Shown: piece after piece, positions 7,535 through 15,594 of the stretch
Numbering within the stretch: the first letter of the stretch is position 1
Layout: each line of letters opens with the position of its first letter
DNA from: an uncultured Verrucomicrobia subdivision 3 bacterium
GTDB taxonomy: Bacteria; Verrucomicrobiota; Verrucomicrobiia; Limisphaerales; UBA11358
Assembly: GCA_903895255.1 (NCBI GenBank)
Contig: CAITTG010000030.1
Location: 1 to 37,482, forward strand
Length of the DNA stretch: 37,482 nt
Direction: 5' to 3'
The notes under the pieces: model-generated
The model's input: the letters and a program-made list of their open reading frames with translations, nothing else
The model's database searches: none
What the model was told of the DNA's origin: nothing
Made by a program: the position numbers and the translations under genes

Positions 7535-8681
7535 ATGTTCGACACGATCAAAAGCGGCATCATCACGGCGACGGACAAACTGACGCATCTGCGGAGGTTT
7601 CTTTGACGTCCCCACCACGCAAAAGCGCCTCGGCGAGTTAAACTCGTTGATGGCCTCCGACACCTTTTGGAACAATCGTGAAACCGCGCAGAAGTTCATT
7701 GATGAGGCCAACACCCTGCGCAACAAGATCGAACCGCTCATCAACTCTGAGCGGCAACTCGATGATCTGCGCGTGATGGTGGAACTCGGCGAGGCCGAGC
7801 CGCCCGAGGTCCAGATGAAGATGGCCAAGGAACTCGAGCGCGACCTGGACAAGTTTTCCAAGACGCTGGAGGCGATGGAATTGCGGGTGTTCCTCAACGG
7901 TCCGCACGACAAGAACAACTGCATTCTCACCATCAATTCCGGCGCCGGCGGCACCGAGGCCTGTGATTGGGCGAATATGCTCCTGCGCATGTACCAACGC
8001 TGGGCCGAGTCCCGCGGCTGGGAAGTGGAAGTGACCGACATCCTCCCCGGCGAAGGCGCCGGCATCAAAAGCGCCACCCTGCGCATTCAGGGTGAAAACG
8101 CCTACGGCTTTTGCAAGGCCGAGCGCGGCGTGCACCGCCTTGTGCGCATTTCCCCGTTCGATTCGAACAAACGCCGGCACACCAGCTTTTCCAGCGTGGA
8201 CACCATTGCCGAGTTGGAGGAGAACACCACCGAAATCGTCATTCCCCCGAATGAATTTCACGTGGACACCTTCCGCTCCGGCGGCAAGGGCGGCCAGAAC
8301 GTGAACAAGGTGGAAACCGCCGTCCGCATCACGCATTTACCCACTGGTCTCGTGGTGGCCTCGCAAGCCCAGCGGTCGCAGCATCAAAACCGCGCCACCG
8401 CCATGGCCTTGCTGCTCTCGCGCATCTTCGCGCAGCGCCAGGACGCCGCCAAGGCCGAGATGGAACGCTTTTACGGCGACAAAGGCAGCGTCTCCTGGGG
8501 CAACCAGATTCGCAGCTACGTCTTCCAGCCTTACCGCATGGTCAAGGACCTCCGCACCGGCGTGGAAACCAGCGATGTTCAGGGTGTCATGGACGGCAAC
8601 CTGGACCCCTTTGTGAATGGCTGGCTGCGCGCCGGCTGCCCGCTCAAACGCATGCAGGGTGTGAAGGATGTGGAGGATTAA
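7535..8681 (+). CDS. prfB: Peptide chain release factor 2, programmed +1 frameshift
   Basis: RF2 recognises UAA and UGA and triggers peptide release. The gene is in two frames: 23 codons from ATG 7535 end at an in-frame TGA (7604-7606), and a +1 shift at CTT continues from GAC at 7605 to the stop ending at 8681, giving about 381 residues. The second frame has the RF2-specific SPF tripeptide in VRISPFDSNKRRHTSFSS and the catalytic GGQ in RSGGKGGQNVNKVETAV. Both parts match family sequence: MFDTIKSGIITATDKLTHLRRFL before the shift, and LGELNSLMASDTFWNN soon after it. A simple ORF caller would start at 7647 and lose the N-terminus. It is followed at once by trpC. Confidence 0.95.
7593..7607 (+). 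promoter_or_regulatory. RF2 autoregulatory frameshift signal
   Basis: An internal Shine-Dalgarno-like GGAGG (7593-7597) lies three bases before the slippery CTT codon (7601-7603), which is followed by TGA and C (7604-7607). This matches the conserved prfB recoding site. When RF2 is scarce, slow termination at UGA lets the ribosome slip +1, so RF2 controls its own synthesis. Elements are seen directly; the mechanism is established for the family. Confidence 0.95.
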
Positions 8682-8685
8682 GCGC

Positions 8686-9483
8686 GTGAACATTCTCGAT
8701 GAAATTGTGCAGCAGAAACAGCGCGAGGTCGCGCTCCTGCCTGAGCGCCTGATCGCCGCCGGCGATTTGCATGATGCCCTGCTGGAACGCGGCGAACGCC
8801 GGGATTTTTTCGCCGCCCTGCGCCAGCCGCGCACCGGGGACATCGGCTTGATCGCGGAAGTGAAAAAAGCCTCGCCCTCCGCCGGCGTGATCTGCCCGAA
8901 CTTCGATCCCGTCCGCATCGCCACCGAGTACGAGGCCGCCGGTGCCAGTTGCCTCTCGGTGTTGACGGACGAAAAGTATTTTCAAGGCTCGCTGGAATAC
9001 CTGCGCCAAATCCGCGCCGCCGTCAAACTCCCGCTGCTCCGCAAGGATTTCATCATCGACGAACGCCAGATTCTCGAGGCCATCGAATGGGGTGCGGACG
9101 CCATCCTCCTCATTGTGGCCATCCTTGACGATGAACGCCTGCGCCGGTTCCACACCCTCGCCACCGAGGCCGGCCTCGCGGTGCTGGTGGAAGTGCATGA
9201 CGCGGAAGAACTCACCCGCGCCCTGGCGCTCGGGGCCGAGCTCATTGGCGTGAACAATCGCAATCTGAAAACCTTCAAGGTGGACCTGGCCACCACCGAG
9301 CAACTCGCGGCGACGCTCACCGACACCGGCAAGCCTGGCATCCTGCTGGTGGCCGAAAGCGGCATTCACACCCGCGCCGACGTGGTGCGTCTGAAAAAAT
9401 GTGGCGCGGGCGCCATCCTCGTGGGCGAATCCCTGGTGAAACAGGGGAACATTCCGGCCAAGGTGAGAGAATTGATTGGGTGA
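8686..9483 (+). CDS. trpC: Indole-3-glycerol phosphate synthase
   Basis: TrpC closes the indole ring in tryptophan synthesis (CdRP to indole-3-glycerol phosphate). The 265-residue TIM barrel has the expected motifs: NILDEIVQQKQREV at the start, IAEVKKASPSAGVI with the catalytic Lys near residue 60, LLRKDFIIDERQI near 120, LIGVNNRNLKTF near 190 and VAESGIHTRADV near 220. The GTG at 8686 is chosen over the ATG at 8668, which overlaps prfB, because GGAGG at 8672-8676 is well placed and the family starts at this point. It follows prfB by four bases, so the pair is probably co-transcribed. No other trp gene is present. Confidence 0.93.
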   Translation: MNILDEIVQQKQREVALLPERLIAAGDLHDALLERGERRDFFAALRQPRTGDIGLIAEVKKASPSAGVICPNFDPVRIATEYEAAGASCLSVLTDEKYFQGSLEYLRQIRAAVKLPLLRKDFIIDERQILEAIEWGADAILLIVAILDDERLRRFHTLATEAGLAVLVEVHDAEELTRALALGAELIGVNNRNLKTFKVDLATTEQLAATLTDTGKPGILLVAESGIHTRADVVRLKKCGAGAILVGESLVKQGNIPAKVRELIG

Positions 9484-9487
9484 CGCC

Positions 9488-10054
9488 ATGGAAACTCTTT
9501 TCATAGCCAAGGAAAAATTTGGTCCTTGGGATGGTGAAAAGTGGGATAACTATATTGCCTGGGCCAAGATTCCCGGCCTGACCGAGATTGTGAGCCTTGA
9601 TTCAATGCTTTGCCCAAAAATACTTAAAGCGATTGAGGACGAAGATTGGGCTCACATAGTTAACGAAGATTTTCGCCTCGGTTACTTTTACCACTTGGAT
9701 TATTTGCTGGCGCGGGTGGCAGCGGCTGCCAGCCGAAATATTCTGGGAGTATATCGAAATCCCCAAGAGCATATTGAAGCAAAGCCTGGTTCTCCGGATT
9801 TTGCATTTATTGGATACGATTTAATTGAGGATGCCACCGGAATCAGCGCGTTAACCAACTGTGGAGGATTTCCTGAAACGTTTGCCAACAGCGAGCTCAA
9901 TCAATTTGGATTAATCAAAGAATTTGGTCGAGCGCGGGAAATTCAACGCATTCTGCCTGAGCAAAACCCCAAAGAACCTCACGCACAATGCCAGTTGCAC
10001 GCCGTTTGGCGACTCGACGAATCGCGGCCTGTGGAAGCAAAGTCTAATAGTTAA
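9488..10054 (+). CDS. Hypothetical soluble protein
   Basis: I do not recognise this 188-residue protein. From the ATG at 9488 it begins METLFIAKEKFGPWDG and is mixed alpha/beta with many Trp, Phe and Tyr residues, no signal peptide and no membrane segment. Its codons are more A/T-rich than those of trpC, which ends four bases upstream. The region GSPDFAFIGYDLIEDATGISALTNCGG reads like the core of an immunity- or barrel-type domain of the kind often found as stand-alone accessory genes, but that is only an impression. Good reading-frame continuity and tight spacing after trpC support a real gene. Confidence 0.6.
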   Translation: METLFIAKEKFGPWDGEKWDNYIAWAKIPGLTEIVSLDSMLCPKILKAIEDEDWAHIVNEDFRLGYFYHLDYLLARVAAAASRNILGVYRNPQEHIEAKPGSPDFAFIGYDLIEDATGISALTNCGGFPETFANSELNQFGLIKEFGRAREIQRILPEQNPKEPHAQCQLHAVWRLDESRPVEAKSNS

Positions 10055-10231
10055 GTGATTTCCAAGAGGTCATTGCGCCCAGCTCCCCGGCACTTGGCTC
10101 GCTCTTCAGCGAACGAATCCTTTTTGAAATGTGAATATTGGGGCTTCTCTGGAGCTTGGAGTTTGGCGCTTGGAGCTTCTTTTCCCTGCACCTTGGCCTT
10201 TGAATTTTGAAGTTTCCGGCTTTGGCCGGTC

Positions 10232-10705
10232 CTAAGTCACCGTCACAATCCGATAATCCGTCTTGTGTCCGGGCAAGCGCACGCGGTCCCCGGCTTTTTT
10301 CCCTTTCAATTGCTCGCCCAAGGGTGATTGCAGCGTGATCACCAGCACCTCGCGCTTGTCCTGGACCACTTCCGTGCCCCCGGCGCACGGCCCGATAAAA
10401 TAGGTGTTCATTTCCCTGTCCTGCTCCAATTCCACCACGGCGCCTTTGTGAATACCCTCCCCGGCGGCAAAGGCGCGCACTTCAAATTCCCGGTACGTCT
10501 CAATGGCCGCCTCCAATTCGGCCGCCTGTTTGGACTGACCCCGCGCCAGATAGGAGGCCTCCAGGCCGCGCGTGTCATATTTGCTCTCGGCCTTGTTCTG
10601 TTCGTGCGTGGCTTCCGCGCGGGAAAATTGCGCCGCCCGGTAATAGACCGCCAGTTCGGAGGTCAACCGTTCAATGATTTTTTTGACAAGCAGGCGTTTA
10701 TTCAT
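10232..10705 (-). CDS. GreA/GreB-family transcription elongation factor-like protein
   Basis: The 157-residue product has an N-terminal coiled-coil-forming half (ELAVYYRAAQFSRAEATHEQNKAESKYDTRGLEASYLARGQSKQAAEL). Its C-terminal FKBP-like GreA/GreB domain contains GAVVELEQ near 95, VVQDKREVLVITLQSPLGEQLKGKKAGDRVRL, and YRIVTV at the end. Gre factors stimulate transcript cleavage in backtracked RNA polymerase; the S-P-L-G-x-x-L-x-G-K-x-x-G-D signature is clear. The coiled coil diverges from canonical GreA, so it may be a Rnk/GreB-like paralogue. The ATG at 10705 is chosen; the longer reading to 10789 enters the repeat region upstream. Confidence 0.78.
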   Translation of the reverse strand: MNKRLLVKKIIERLTSELAVYYRAAQFSRAEATHEQNKAESKYDTRGLEASYLARGQSKQAAELEAAIETYREFEVRAFAAGEGIHKGAVVELEQDREMNTYFIGPCAGGTEVVQDKREVLVITLQSPLGEQLKGKKAGDRVRLPGHKTDYRIVTVT

Positions 10706-10764
10706 GGCAACGTCCGTCAGTGTGCCTCCACCCGCCCCGGGAATCAATGCCGCGCTGCCGCCTC

Positions 10765-10981
10765 CCTTGCTTTGGGCGCATCCTGACACTGCCCCGGAGT
10801 GCGCCCGTCCTCGGGCGCAGCAACGGAGAATCGGGTGAGCCGTGGGGATTAACCTTGGGCTTGCCTGCCTGTCTGCATTGCTGCGCCCGGGACGGGCGCA
10901 CTCCGCAGACTCGGCTTTTGCCCACGCTCAATCGGGGGCTGTGTCAGGATGCGTCCCCTTGCTTTGGGCCCATCCTGACAT
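10765..10981. repeat. Nested inverted repeats flanked by 25-bp direct repeats
   Basis: Positions 10765-10789 recur at 10957-10981 as a 25-base direct repeat with two differences. Between them lie two nested inverted pairs: an outer pair (10774-10795 with 10935-10957, few differences) and an inner GC-rich pair (10796-10823 with 10878-10904, about one base of difference). The inner arms contain GGAGTGCGCCCGTC and its complement. The arrangement resembles a small non-autonomous palindromic element or REP cluster. It sits in the divergent promoter region of the Gre-like and YihY genes. No coding content is seen. Confidence 0.7.
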
Positions 10982-11009
10982 CCGTTGCCGCAGAACGACG
11001 GTGAGGGTG

Positions 11010-11030
11010 GGACAGGCTTCCAGCCTGTCC
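11010..11030. repeat. Short palindromic hairpin repeat (GGACAGGCT type)
   Basis: GGACAGGCT (11010-11018) pairs perfectly with AGCCTGTCC (11022-11030) across a three-base loop. From memory this hairpin is a common dispersed repeat in subdivision 3 Verrucomicrobiota genomes, where its translation gives the spurious string GTGFQPV at the N-terminus of mis-called genes. Only one copy is seen in this window. Confidence 0.65.
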
Positions 11031-11071
11031 GGCGAGCGCTTCAGCGCGAGCCAAACGCCCCCTGTTATTTC

Positions 11072-12907
11072 ATGCCGTCCAAGCTCTCCAGCCATTTATC
11101 GCGGTGGCAAGTTGCGCCCCGCTTCCCGCTCGACATGTTCCCCGGCTTTGTTAGCGTGACAGCGCGCATGTTAAAGCATCGTTTCACGCGGTTGTTGGGT
11201 ATTCTGTTCGGGGTCAAACCCGGGGCGGTGGCGGGCCATTCCGGCCTGCCGGAGAATCTGACCGCGCTGGAGCATTTCGCCTATTTTTGCCGGCACGTCA
11301 CCCAAAGCTTCGTCGGCAACCGCTGCCTGGTCCGCGCCTCGGCCCTGTCATTTTCTTCCCTGCTGGCGCTCATTCCCATTCTCGCCGTGGCCATCAGCGT
11401 CACCAGCAGCTTGTTGAAATCGGATGGGGAGGAGCAGATTTACAAAATCATTAATGACTGCGTGGAGGCCCTCGTCCCGCCCGCCCAGATTCCCGCCCAC
11501 CACCTCACGACAAATACCAATTTACCCCCCGTCACCGCCCAAGCCACGGACACCAATGCGGCCGGCGTCTTGAGCACCAACGCCCTGGCGACGGACTTGG
11601 CCAGTCTGACCAACGCCCCGGCGGGAACCAACGTGGTGGCCGCCCCGGTTTCCCCGGATGAGGACGAAGGCATGGTGCAGGCGCAAAAAGAGGCGGCGCG
11701 TAACATCCATTTGTATGTGCAAAAAACCCAGTACAGCACCCTCGGCCTGGTCGGCATGCTCCTGCTGGTCTGGGTGGCCATCGCGATGCTGGCGAATATC
11801 GAGTCCACCTTCAACGACATCTGGGGCGTCACCCGCGGACGCTCCTGGCTGTGGCGCATTGTGCTGTATTGGGCCACGCTCACCCTCGGACCGCTCGTGC
11901 TGGTGGGCGCCGCCAGCCTGGTGGGCGGTTCTCATCTCGGCCTGGCCCGTCAAGTCGTCGGTCAGATGCCCCTGGTCGGGGAATTGCTCTTCAAACTGCT
12001 GCCCCTCTTGCTGGTGTGGCTGGCCTTCCTCCTAATTTACATCGTGGTGCCGAACACCCGGGTGCGCTGGAGCGCCGCGCTGGTCGGGGCGGTGGTGGCG
12101 GGCACCCTCTGGTACGTGAACAATCTGCTGGGCTACCTCTACGTTTCCCGCGTGGTCACCAACAGCATGATTTACGGCAGCCTGGGCATGGTGCCAGTCT
12201 TCATGCTCGGCCTTTACATCTCCTGGGCCCTTTTGTTGTTTGGCGCGCAGGTGGCCTTTGCGTTTCAAAACCGGCTGTGCTACATCCAGGATTGCCACGC
12301 GGAAAATGTGAACCAGCGGGGCCGGGAGTTCATTGCCCTCCGGTTGATGACCTGCCTGGGGCTGCGGTATCAGGATGGCCGGCCACCCGCCACCATTGCC
12401 GAGCTGGTCACCGAGCTCAGCATCTCCCCGCGCCTGATTCGGCAAATCATCCAGACCCTGCTGGCCCCCCATTTGATCACCGAGGTGGCCGGACCCGAGC
12501 CTGCCTACTGTCCGGCCCGCCCGCTGGAGGCCATCAACGCCCATCAGGTGCTGCAAGCGGTGCGCTGTGTAAACCAGCCGGAAGTCTTTACCTGCCCCGA
12601 ACCGGTGCGTGATGAGATTTACGGAGAATTTGCGCGCATCGAGGAGGCGGAGCGCGTGGCGGCCGCCGCCATCAGCCTGCGGGCCCTCGTCGAGCGCGCC
12701 CACGCCCGTCTGGCGGCCCCGGCCCTCGCGCTGACCTTGTCCGCCAGCGAAGCCGTCAACCCCGAGCCGGAGGGTCGCCCGGCCACCGGGATCACCATTG
12801 ACCTCCCCGCCGAGGTGGAGGAATTGCTCACCCCCGCAACGAGCGCCCCCGAAAAGCCCGCCCGCAAAATCGTCGTGCCCGAGGAAAATCGCGATTTCCC
12901 CTTGTGA
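11072..12907 (+). CDS. YihY/BrkB-family inner membrane protein with extra C-terminal domain
   Basis: From ATG 11072 the protein has 611 residues, about twice the usual 290-330 of YihY/BrkB (once misannotated ribonuclease BN). The membrane part carries the family pattern: an amphipathic start, RASALSFSSLLALIPILAVAISV (first segment), NIESTFNDIWGVTRGRSWLWR, then several hydrophobic segments to about residue 430, including VPNTRVRWSAALVGAVVAG. A roughly 90-residue Thr/Ala/Asn-rich insertion follows the first segment. The C-terminal 180 residues are soluble: a winged-helix-like stretch (IALRLMTCLGLRYQDGRPPATIAELVTELSISPRLIRQIIQTL) and a Pro/Ala-rich tail. Transport role is unproven. The longer ORF from 10985 reads through the GGACAGGCT repeat, so 11072 is preferred. 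Confidence 0.85.
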   Translation: MPSKLSSHLSRWQVAPRFPLDMFPGFVSVTARMLKHRFTRLLGILFGVKPGAVAGHSGLPENLTALEHFAYFCRHVTQSFVGNRCLVRASALSFSSLLALIPILAVAISVTSSLLKSDGEEQIYKIINDCVEALVPPAQIPAHHLTTNTNLPPVTAQATDTNAAGVLSTNALATDLASLTNAPAGTNVVAAPVSPDEDEGMVQAQKEAARNIHLYVQKTQYSTLGLVGMLLLVWVAIAMLANIESTFNDIWGVTRGRSWLWRIVLYWATLTLGPLVLVGAASLVGGSHLGLARQVVGQMPLVGELLFKLLPLLLVWLAFLLIYIVVPNTRVRWSAALVGAVVAGTLWYVNNLLGYLYVSRVVTNSMIYGSLGMVPVFMLGLYISWALLLFGAQVAFAFQNRLCYIQDCHAENVNQRGREFIALRLMTCLGLRYQDGRPPATIAELVTELSISPRLIRQIIQTLLAPHLITEVAGPEPAYCPARPLEAINAHQVLQAVRCVNQPEVFTCPEPVRDEIYGEFARIEEAERVAAAAISLRALVERAHARLAAPALALTLSASEAVNPEPEGRPATGITIDLPAEVEELLTPATSAPEKPARKIVVPEENRDFPL

Positions 12908-13009
12908 AATCGATTTAACCACCCCTCGCCGGATTCAAACTTTGGAGTGCGGCAACCCAGTTTGCCGCGCTCCCGAAATCCGTTTTCCATTCGTGGTTGA
13001 AGTGACTGC

Positions 13010-13909
13010 TCACTTCGCCAGCGTCAGCCCAATGACCCCGGCCACCGCGATCAAGCCGCCCGCCACCCCGCGCTTGGTGATGCGTTCGCCGTCCACCAAC
13101 CGCGTGAGGGGAATCACCAGCAGCGGCGTGGTGGCCACAATCGGCAGCACAATGTTGGTGGGTGTGGTCATCAGCGCCCATTGGTAAAAACTCACGCCCA
13201 AGGAGGGGCCGGCGAGGGCATTGCCGACCAGCCAGGGCCAGCCAGCTCGCCAGTTATTCGGCGCGTGTGCCTCCGGTCCATGGCGGGCCTGCAAATAAAG
13301 CCACAACAGGATGGTCACGGCCAGGCCGCCGAGCATGCGTTGATAGGCGGCGTTGATGCCATCGCCCGCGCCGTGAAAGGTCTGGCCCGCCTGCGCCGCC
13401 ACCGCGTAGGCCTTGCGGCTGATCACCGCGCCGCCGCCCTGCCCCAGCGCGGCCAGGAAGCCAAAGAAAATTCCCGCGCGCAACCCGTGCGTGGGCTCGT
13501 CGCGCTTGCCCGGCAGCATCGCCACGCCCACGCCTGCCAGAATAATCACGGCAAAGCCCAACTGCGCCAGCGTCGGCGCGTGGCTGAGCCAGAGCCATTC
13601 AATCACCGTGGCCAGCGGCACCGCCAGACACTGAACCATCACCATCGACCGTCGCGCGCCCAGGTGTGGATACGTTTGTAGCAGCGCCAGATCGCCCAGG
13701 CCAAACCCCACGCAACCGCTCAGGAACAGCAGCGGAAAGGCCGCCCCATGCACGCCAAAACCAAAGCAATGTGAGTAGGCGCCCAGGATGGAGGCCGCCA
13801 GGCAAAGCCGGCAAAAGTTTGCCTCGGTGCCGTTGAAAAAGCGCGAAAGGTGCCGTCCGGCGAGGGCGGAACAGGCGAAGACCACCGTGGTTAACAGCGC
13901 GGGGAACAT
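13010..13909 (-). CDS. EamA/DMT-family transporter
   Basis: The 299-residue protein is almost entirely hydrophobic, with about ten membrane segments in two homologous halves as in the drug/metabolite transporter superfamily. Halves run from roughly residues 1-130 and 150-299, separated by the polar link PGKRDEPTHGLRAG. Family-like features include an acidic/aromatic-poor glycine-rich helix (GCVGFGLGDLALLQTY) and the C-terminal VATTPLLVIPLTRLVDGERITKRGVAGGLIAVAGVIGLTL, which is typical of the final helix pair. The substrate cannot be read from sequence. It converges with the YihY gene about 100 bases away and appears monocistronic. Confidence 0.88.
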   Translation of the reverse strand: MFPALLTTVVFACSALAGRHLSRFFNGTEANFCRLCLAASILGAYSHCFGFGVHGAAFPLLFLSGCVGFGLGDLALLQTYPHLGARRSMVMVQCLAVPLATVIEWLWLSHAPTLAQLGFAVIILAGVGVAMLPGKRDEPTHGLRAGIFFGFLAALGQGGGAVISRKAYAVAAQAGQTFHGAGDGINAAYQRMLGGLAVTILLWLYLQARHGPEAHAPNNWRAGWPWLVGNALAGPSLGVSFYQWALMTTPTNIVLPIVATTPLLVIPLTRLVDGERITKRGVAGGLIAVAGVIGLTLAK

Positions 13910-13936
13910 GGGTAGGGAAACCGCAATAACCCCGGA

Positions 13937-14173
13937 CTACGGCCAGCGGACCATTTGCGGTTTGAGGTTTTTGCGGGCGATCTTCAGGTCATTCTGCCAC
14001 GCGACGGATTCAGCCTCGGACAATTTAACGACGGATAAACATTTTGCCAGATTGTGACCGGTACATACTTTTTCACCTTTACCGGAACGCGAACTGGCCT
14101 TTCCGAAATAATCGGAAATACCCGCACCGGTGACGTGGCGGGATTCAATGTGCTTTCTGGAGGGCTTCCGCAT
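13937..14173 (-). CDS. Small hypothetical protein
   Basis: A 78-residue basic ORF in the 359-base gap between the EamA gene and mqnC. Its C-terminal third (LSEAESVAWQNDLKIARKNLKP) looks like an amphipathic helix of the kind seen in small antitoxin-like proteins, and no toxin is adjacent. No Shine-Dalgarno is evident. It is listed because no other feature explains this stretch and the C-terminal segment looks protein-like; it could be a relic or a chance ORF. Confidence 0.35.
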   Translation of the reverse strand: MRKPSRKHIESRHVTGAGISDYFGKASSRSGKGEKVCTGHNLAKCLSVVKLSEAESVAWQNDLKIARKNLKPQMVRWP

Positions 14174-14268
14174 TGAATCAAAGGTATCAGGTTTCTCGGT
14201 GGCGTCAAACTAGTGAACCGAACCTTATACCAAGGCCGCCGTCTCGCGGTGGCGGTTGACGTTTATGA

Positions 14269-15378
14269 CTAATTCACCAGCCGGTACCAGTTATCCCGCT
14301 GATGCGGCTCGTAGCCCAAATCTTTGATCAGCCGGTGCATGTCCGGGACGGTCATCTTGAAGGTCGTGCCGGCCTGGGACACCACGTTTTCCTCGATCAT
14401 GATGCTGCCGAGGTCGTTCGCGCCGAATTTGAGCGCGATCTGGCCGATTTCCAAACCCTGCGTGACCCACGAGCTTTGAATGTTCGGGAAATTATCGAGG
14501 TAAATGCGGCCCAGAGCCTGGGTGCGCAGGTATTCGTGCGCGCCCACGGTGGGGGCCTTGAGCTTGGTGTGCTCGGCCTGAAAGGTCCAGCAGATGAAGG
14601 CCGTAAAGCCCTTGGACTGGTCCTGCTGCCGGCGCAGGCGGTCGAGGTGTTCGATGCGGTCTTCCACGGTTTCCACGTGGCCAAACATCATCGTGGCGCT
14701 GGAGTTGAGTCCTTGCTTGTGCGCAATGTCCATGACTTCCAGCCAGTCGCTGCTCATGGCCTTGAGCGGGGCGATGCGCTGGCGGACGCGGTCCACCAGG
14801 ATTTCTCCGCCGCCCCCGGGAATCGAGCCCAGCCCGGCTTTGGCAAAATCGGCGATGATCGTATCCAGCGGCTCGTTAAACACCTCGCGAAAATGAATGA
14901 ACTCGCTCGGGCTGAATCCATGAATGTTCACCTGTGGCCACTTGGCCTTGATGTGGGCGAGCAGGTCCAGATACCACTGCTTGGTGAGCTTGGGATGGTG
15001 CCCGCCCTGCATCAAAATCTGCGTGCCGCCCAGCGCCACGGTTTCGGCGATTTTCTGGTCCATCTCCTCCAGCGAAATCACATAGGCATCATCGTCTTTT
15101 TCCACGCGGTAAAAGGCGCAGAACTTGCAATAGACATTGCAGACGTTGGTGTAGTTGACGTTGCGATCGACGTTGTAGGTGACGATCTCATTGCCCCGGC
15201 CGTCGTAGGCGGCGGCCTTGGCAAGCTGGCGGCGGCGGTCCGCGAGCGCGCCCAGTTCCTCGAGGGGCAGACGATACAGGCGCAGGGCCTCGGCCGGATT
15301 AATCCGCTGGCCGTCCCACACTTTTTGGAGCAACTCGTCCAATGACGCGTCGTAAATCACAGCCAGACTGTAACCCAT
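14269..15378 (-). CDS. mqnC: Cyclic dehypoxanthinyl futalosine synthase
   Basis: MqnC is the radical SAM enzyme of the futalosine route to menaquinone, cyclising dehypoxanthine futalosine. The 369-residue protein has the iron-sulfur motif C80-x3-C84-x2-C87 in NYTNVCNVYCKFCAFYR, followed by LGGTQILMQGGHHP, IHGFSPSEF, GLGSIPGGGGEILVDRVR and GANDLGSIMIEENVVSQAG, all characteristic of the MqnC/MqnE/CofH group. The N-V-N-Y-T-N and F-Y-R details favour MqnC over MqnE. The other mqn genes are not in the window. It is transcribed divergently from an NADH:quinone oxidoreductase gene, which would use the product quinone. Confidence 0.92.
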   Translation of the reverse strand: MGYSLAVIYDASLDELLQKVWDGQRINPAEALRLYRLPLEELGALADRRRQLAKAAAYDGRGNEIVTYNVDRNVNYTNVCNVYCKFCAFYRVEKDDDAYVISLEEMDQKIAETVALGGTQILMQGGHHPKLTKQWYLDLLAHIKAKWPQVNIHGFSPSEFIHFREVFNEPLDTIIADFAKAGLGSIPGGGGEILVDRVRQRIAPLKAMSSDWLEVMDIAHKQGLNSSATMMFGHVETVEDRIEHLDRLRRQQDQSKGFTAFICWTFQAEHTKLKAPTVGAHEYLRTQALGRIYLDNFPNIQSSWVTQGLEIGQIALKFGANDLGSIMIEENVVSQAGTTFKMTVPDMHRLIKDLGYEPHQRDNWYRLVN

Positions 15379-15522
15379 TAAGCCAGGGATAACAACCTTG
15401 GAAACGCTCCCTTCGGCCGCTTCAGGCTCCCGGGAAAATCCCTCAACTCACAACCACCCATTGCCGTTGTCCGGCGCGGTTTCGTCCACCGGGCGGGGGG
15501 AAATGTCGTTATTTCCCTTTAT

Positions 15523-15567
15523 AAATGCCTTATTTGCGGGGCGAAGCCCCGATTTTCCTTGGCATTT
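15523..15567 (+). promoter_or_regulatory. Nested hairpin in the ndh leader
   Basis: AAATGCC (15523-15529) pairs with GGCATTT (15561-15567), enclosing a tight GC hairpin CGGGGC-gaa-GCCCCG (15537-15551). The structure lies 27 bases before the NDH-2 start codon and could be a leader element or a terminator-like barrier. No known riboswitch class is recognised. Confidence 0.4.
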
Positions 15568-15570
15568 TAA

Positions 15571-15591
15571 GGCTAATACCTTAGATTAGCC
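15571..15591 (+). promoter_or_regulatory. Hairpin abutting the ndh start codon
   Basis: GGCTAAT (15571-15577) pairs with ATTAGCC (15585-15591) across a seven-base loop, ending three bases before the GTG start at 15595. In RNA it would occupy the space where a ribosome-binding site would be; no Shine-Dalgarno is visible. Confidence 0.4.
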
Positions 15592-15594
15592 TCC

